Shown here: piece after piece, positions 32,082 to 34,863 of the stretch
Layout: every line of letters begins with the position of its first letter
Numbering within the stretch: position 1 is the stretch's first letter
From: a virus
DNA: 34,863 nt
Direction: 5' to 3' (one strand)
Virus record (IMG/VR): IMGVR_UViG_3300030104_004611
Span: 1-34,863 of that record
The notes under the pieces: generated by a model
Database searches by the model: none
What the model was told of the DNA's origin: nothing
The model's input: the letters and a program-made list of their open reading frames with translations, nothing else
Made by a program: the position numbers and the translations under genes

Positions 32082-32873
32082 CTATTCCTCACCATCGAAG
32101 CACATGCATGGCTCTGATGGTGCCATAAAGAATGGCATTTTAACCTGTCGCCTGTCTGCATCCACAATCTCTTCCCACGACAGGTTTCTTGCCAACCCTC
32201 GCACGGTTGAGAGGGCTGACTTTGCATTGTGCTCCATCTTTACGGCTCTCTCAAATAAGTCAGGTCTCTTGTTTGCCAGTTCAATGATTTCCCACTTCCT
32301 TGATGCGGGACAAAACCAGCAGGCCGACTTGCCCGGGGGCTCCAGGCCAGCACCTTCGATAGCTGCGATACATTCGTCGCGCCCCCAATACCAGTCAATC
32401 AGCGGGAACTTGTAGACAAACTTGTTGTCATCAGGAATCTGTCCTCGATGTCTTTCGCCAGCATCAATGCCGATAAGTCTGGTAACTCGTCCACCAGCCT
32501 CCCAGTGTTTAATGGCGGGCTCCCAGGTTTTGACGTATCGATCCATGGGTTGGCGCTTCCACTTAACGGAGCAGCCCTTAAAGCCAAACGCTAGGGATGG
32601 GAGTGTTTTGTTGTTGATGCATTCGTCTTCGAGTGACTTGTGTGGGAAGCCCTCTCTAGCAGCATTATTTACTCTAACGATTGGGTCCATGCCCTGCTTT
32701 GCGAGCCATGCATCCATTTCGTCGAGGTGAACATACGTGCGCTCATGCTCCGCCCCGGTGTCTGCGAAGAGGATGAGGTCTGGGGGCGTGCATTTTTGCA
32801 CGAGGCCGATAAGCAGTGCGGTGGAGTTAACGCCCCCACCAAGGGATAGGACTGTTGGGTTTTGGGTGCTCAT
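32082..32873 (-). CDS. PP-loop PAPS-reductase-like protein (263 aa)
   Basis: An ATP pyrophosphatase-fold enzyme. The PP-loop is SLGGGVNSTAL (10-20), and FADTGAEHERTY (36-47) is the typical next motif of the PAPS reductase/CysH-DndC group. Several Cys follow: C101 (KGCSVKWKRQ), C185/C188 (CWFC), and C256/C258 (CMCF), which could bind an iron-sulphur cluster or carry sulphur. True PAPS reductases have a C-terminal catalytic Cys in ECGLH, which is not seen here, so assimilation of sulphate is unlikely. Sulphur transfer to nucleic acid or a nucleotide is a better guess. It overlaps the helicase stop (ATGA) and precedes the endolysin. Confidence 0.75.
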   Translation of the reverse strand: MSTQNPTVLSLGGGVNSTALLIGLVQKCTPPDLILFADTGAEHERTYVHLDEMDAWLAKQGMDPIVRVNNAAREGFPHKSLEDECINNKTLPSLAFGFKGCSVKWKRQPMDRYVKTWEPAIKHWEAGGRVTRLIGIDAGERHRGQIPDDNKFVYKFPLIDWYWGRDECIAAIEGAGLEPPGKSACWFCPASRKWEIIELANKRPDLFERAVKMEHNAKSALSTVRGLARNLSWEEIVDADRRQVKMPFFMAPSEPCMCFDGEE

Positions 32874-34117
32874 TCGTATATCCTCTCAACGAACCGTTGG
32901 TGTCTACGCTCAAATGTTAGTGATATGCTTCCAGTTCTGCCGTGTCTGTTTTTAAGCACGCGCAGATGGCAGTCAACTCCTGACGACCCTGGTATCCAGG
33001 CGTCATCTTCATAGTCTATGCGTAAGACGGCTGATGCGTCATGTTCGACGGAGCGTGATTCTCTGACGAGCCCTTGGTCGTTTAGCTGACTGAGTGCGAT
33101 GACGGGCACTTCGCATTGCCTTGATACGGCCAGGAGCCCTGCGCTGATGGATGCCACCTCTCTTTCGCGGCTGTATGTGGACTCACACTTCAGCAATTGA
33201 AGGTAATCGACGATAACGAGGTCGATGCTTCGAGCAGCTTGTGCAGTTTTGACGATAGCCGAGAGTCTTTCTGCATCGACGTGTACGTTATCCATAATCA
33301 TAAGGTTGTTGCCGATAAGCTCTAGTGCTGTTGATGCGTGTCTCATGGCGTCGATTTGGTCATGATTGAGCCTACCTGAGCGTATGGCATCGGGTGGCAC
33401 TCTGGCTTCAGCGGCGACGAGTCTTCTGGTGAGGTCTGCGTGGCCCATTTCTAGCGATATATATAATACGCCATGATTTGACTTTGCGGCGGCCATAGCG
33501 AAGTTGAGTGCCATGACAGATTTACCGCGTCCTGTACCGGCCCCTAATATATATACAGCCCCGGGTTGCCACTGGCCTAGAATCCAATCAAGGTTTTCAA
33601 AGCCGGTGGTCACCCCATGCTCGGAGGTGGGATCTAAATATGCTTGGTGGCTTTGTTCCATGACTGTAGCCAGCGAGTCCTTAAGACTCGTGGGCGTAGA
33701 CTCTGACTTCCCTCCAGTCTCGATGGACAGCAATGCAGCAATCGCAGCATCCTTGGCATCGGTAGGACTGAGCGCCTGAGAGGATGCAGTCATAGCAGCC
33801 TCGATGGCAGCGTTTGTCTGCCTTAACTCAGCAGCCTCATGCAACTCATCAAAAGCTGTACGGCCTCCACCGTAATGGCTTGTAAGTGAAAGCAGCTTGG
33901 GAAGACCACCGATTAGCTTATAGTCATCAGTGCCTTCGCCTAATGCTTGAGCAACCGCGACTTCATCTGCACGTCCTTTATTGTGGGCTTGCTTAATGGC
34001 TCTAGCCAGCACCTGGGTGCGTGGGTCTGACCAGCATGCCTTTGGCAAAGCGACAATTCTATCGGTGCCGTTGCCCTGCATAGCGTTAGCTAATGCAACT
34101 AGCTCAAGGTCTAACAT
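32870..34117 (-). CDS. DnaB-like replicative helicase (415 aa)
   Basis: Replicative helicase of the DnaB/RecA-type superfamily. Motifs: Walker A GAGTGRGKS (192-200), SLEM (221-224), Walker B DLVIVDYLQLL (299-309), ALSQLND segment near residue 345 and VLKNRHGRTG near the end. The N-terminal ~150 residues correspond to a DnaB-type helical domain. It should unwind DNA ahead of the fork, probably with host polymerase since no phage polymerase or primase is seen. A ggaga ribosome-binding site precedes the ATG. It is the only clear replication enzyme in the window. Confidence 0.9.
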   Translation of the reverse strand: MLDLELVALANAMQGNGTDRIVALPKACWSDPRTQVLARAIKQAHNKGRADEVAVAQALGEGTDDYKLIGGLPKLLSLTSHYGGGRTAFDELHEAAELRQTNAAIEAAMTASSQALSPTDAKDAAIAALLSIETGGKSESTPTSLKDSLATVMEQSHQAYLDPTSEHGVTTGFENLDWILGQWQPGAVYILGAGTGRGKSVMALNFAMAAAKSNHGVLYISLEMGHADLTRRLVAAEARVPPDAIRSGRLNHDQIDAMRHASTALELIGNNLMIMDNVHVDAERLSAIVKTAQAARSIDLVIVDYLQLLKCESTYSREREVASISAGLLAVSRQCEVPVIALSQLNDQGLVRESRSVEHDASAVLRIDYEDDAWIPGSSGVDCHLRVLKNRHGRTGSISLTFERRHQRFVERIYE

Positions 34118-34248
34118 TGTCTCTCCGTGATGTGTCCCGCATGAAGAACATCTCAGCTACGAAGAGAGAAAGAAACGTAATAGAATTAACGGTTGGTGGT
34201 TATGTGGGGAAAAGGTAGTAATCGAAATGAAAATACGCTGCGAATTTT
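34118..34248. other. 131-base gap upstream of the helicase gene
   Basis: The largest internal gap of the minus-strand block. Apart from the ggaga ribosome-binding site next to the helicase start, I see no credible promoter, terminator or open reading frame. The gap still marks a natural place for a promoter separating the two small membrane genes from the long late block. Confidence 0.4.
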
Positions 34249-34611
34249 TTAGGGTAAAGAGACATGAGAGGACATGGCCCAACCTACGATCACCCCTACC
34301 GTTAGGAAGCTGACGGCCACCACCCACGCGCGTGCGTTTATTACCGCAGGCCTGTGCGCGCGCGCTAATAAAGCAGTGTCCACTTCTACTCCAGCTGTCG
34401 CCACAGCTCGCTTGAGGTCAGCCTGACAGGTCGGCAGCTCGACGGTCTTGCAATGCAGTGCTTGCCGCAAAATGTGAGGGCTTGTCAGCATGCCATCGCA
34501 GGGTGCAGGGGTGCCCGCCCTAATCGGCGTTGTTCTGCATGTCGCCAAAGACTGACTCGACAGCATTAGCGAGACCATCAAGATCAAGGTCTGCATTGCG
34601 GGCTTCAACAT
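34249..34611 (-). CDS. Signal peptide + C-terminal membrane helix protein, u-spanin or spanin candidate (120 aa)
   Basis: The start follows a strong ggaggtg ribosome-binding site. Residues 1-24 form a signal (MLKPAMQTLILMVSLMLSSQ then SLAT), ending at C25, a lipobox-like LATC site (Thr at -1 is atypical). Cys 38, 54 and 62 follow in a periplasmic stretch, and residues ~95-112 (AWVVAVSFLTVGVIVGWAM) form a C-terminal membrane helix. A lipid-anchored N-terminus plus an inner-membrane C-terminus is the topology of unimolecular spanins such as T1 gp11. The gene overlaps the upstream membrane-coil gene by 92 bases in another frame, reminiscent of Rz/Rz1 nesting. Function is inferred. Confidence 0.6.
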   Translation of the reverse strand: MLKPAMQTLILMVSLMLSSQSLATCRTTPIRAGTPAPCDGMLTSPHILRQALHCKTVELPTCQADLKRAVATAGVEVDTALLARAHRPAVINARAWVVAVSFLTVGVIVGWAMSSHVSLP

Positions 34612-34801
34612 CGTCTATCACCTCCGTGACGGCTGCGTGCTCCTGCTCTGCCCTCCGTCTCACCCTCAGTGCCTCAGCCAATGCGTCAGCCCTCGCTGTG
34701 GCCGTGCTGAGGGCTTTCCCCTGCTGCCTGAATAGGAAAAACCCAAGGGCCCCAACAAGGGCCCCGAGGATGGCTTCAAAAATGGACACAGGACCCCCCA
34801 T
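34520..34801 (-). CDS. Rz-like i-spanin candidate, N-terminal membrane + coiled coil (93 aa)
   Basis: First gene of the minus-strand block. Residues ~6-24 (SIFEAILGALVGALGFFLF) form a membrane helix, followed by a charged coiled coil (residues ~27-75; ATARADALAEALRVRRRAEQ) and an acidic tail. This is the layout of an inner-membrane spanin, and the overlapping downstream gene could be its partner. An alternative GTG start at 34789, just after ggggggt, would remove four residues and is better spaced. A generic small membrane protein is possible too. Confidence 0.55.
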   Translation of the reverse strand: MGGPVSIFEAILGALVGALGFFLFRQQGKALSTATARADALAEALRVRRRAEQEHAAVTEVIDDVEARNADLDLDGLANAVESVFGDMQNNAD

Positions 34802-34863
34802 TTCGTGCGAAGAAAAGGTGTTCGGGGTGGGCGGTGGGCTCTCCCCCGCTCCCCTCCCCTCAG
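34802..34863. other. Non-coding right end with C-run cluster
   Basis: This is the gene-free right end, upstream of the first minus-strand gene. The + strand carries G-runs at 34824-34838, then C-runs at 34843-34847, 34851-34854 and 34856-34859. Joined to the left end (C-runs at 1-5 and 9-12), it would give five G-runs of four or five bases within about 33 nt on the minus strand. That is a G-quadruplex-type pattern. I could not find a convincing minus-strand -35/-10 pair here. Confidence 0.5.

Noticed and set aside
31798-32415. 205-codon open frame on the + strand across endolysin and PP-loop genes
   Set aside because: It is antisense to two genes with clear catalytic motifs and good start sites.
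1-34863. Integrase, repressor or lysogeny genes; CRISPR arrays; insertion sequences
   Set aside because: No motif of a tyrosine or serine recombinase, helix-turn-helix repressor, spaced direct repeats or transposase was seen on either strand.

Overview
The window looks like a complete or nearly complete genome of a tailed bacteriophage, most likely a lytic podovirus. It is packed with genes: 42 called here, mostly overlapping by 1-4 bases (ATGA, TGATG and TAATG junctions), and no gene-free stretch exceeds about 300 bases. I see no rRNA, tRNA, CRISPR array, insertion sequence, integrase or phage repressor. Shine-Dalgarno sites, AxA-type signal peptides and a possible spanin pair suggest a Gram-negative host. 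The virion proteins resemble those of environmental (marine-type) podovirus contigs by general family impression; the host cannot be named from sequence alone.

There are two transcription blocks. The left block (231-7195, + strand) starts at a plausible sigma70-type promoter (174-202). It holds about a dozen small, mostly unrecognised early genes, including two related secreted Cys/His mini-proteins and a Cys-rich protein with an IGDPCY domain. It ends in a recombination cassette: YqaJ-like exonuclease, DUF1071-type annealing protein, SSB and RuvC-like resolvase. The right block (7192-34801, - strand, read right to left) starts with two small membrane proteins (spanin candidates), a DnaB-like helicase, a PP-loop PAPS-reductase-like enzyme and a CHAP-type endolysin. 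Three or four unknown genes follow, then large terminase, scaffold, capsid, small head-associated proteins, portal, adaptor and nozzle-like protein. A beta-helix protein, two virion proteins, three helical internal (ejection) proteins ending in one of 1592 residues, a cassette of three Gly/Ser-rich fibre proteins and a membrane-anchored coiled-coil protein complete the block.

The two blocks converge and overlap at 7192-7195. If the ends are joined they diverge from a roughly 290-base region (34802-34863 plus 1-230) that contains clustered C-runs, an inverted repeat and the left promoter. This fits a circularly permuted or circularised genome opened in its control region.

No DNA polymerase, primase or RNA polymerase is recognisable. 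The phage probably relies on host polymerases, with its own helicase and recombination proteins. The order portal - adaptor - nozzle - three internal proteins - fibres parallels the T7 late region, and no tail tube, sheath or typical tape-measure gene is seen. Three genes below the usual length cut-off (3167-3343, 7115-7195 and 25519-25683) were found by reading the sequence.
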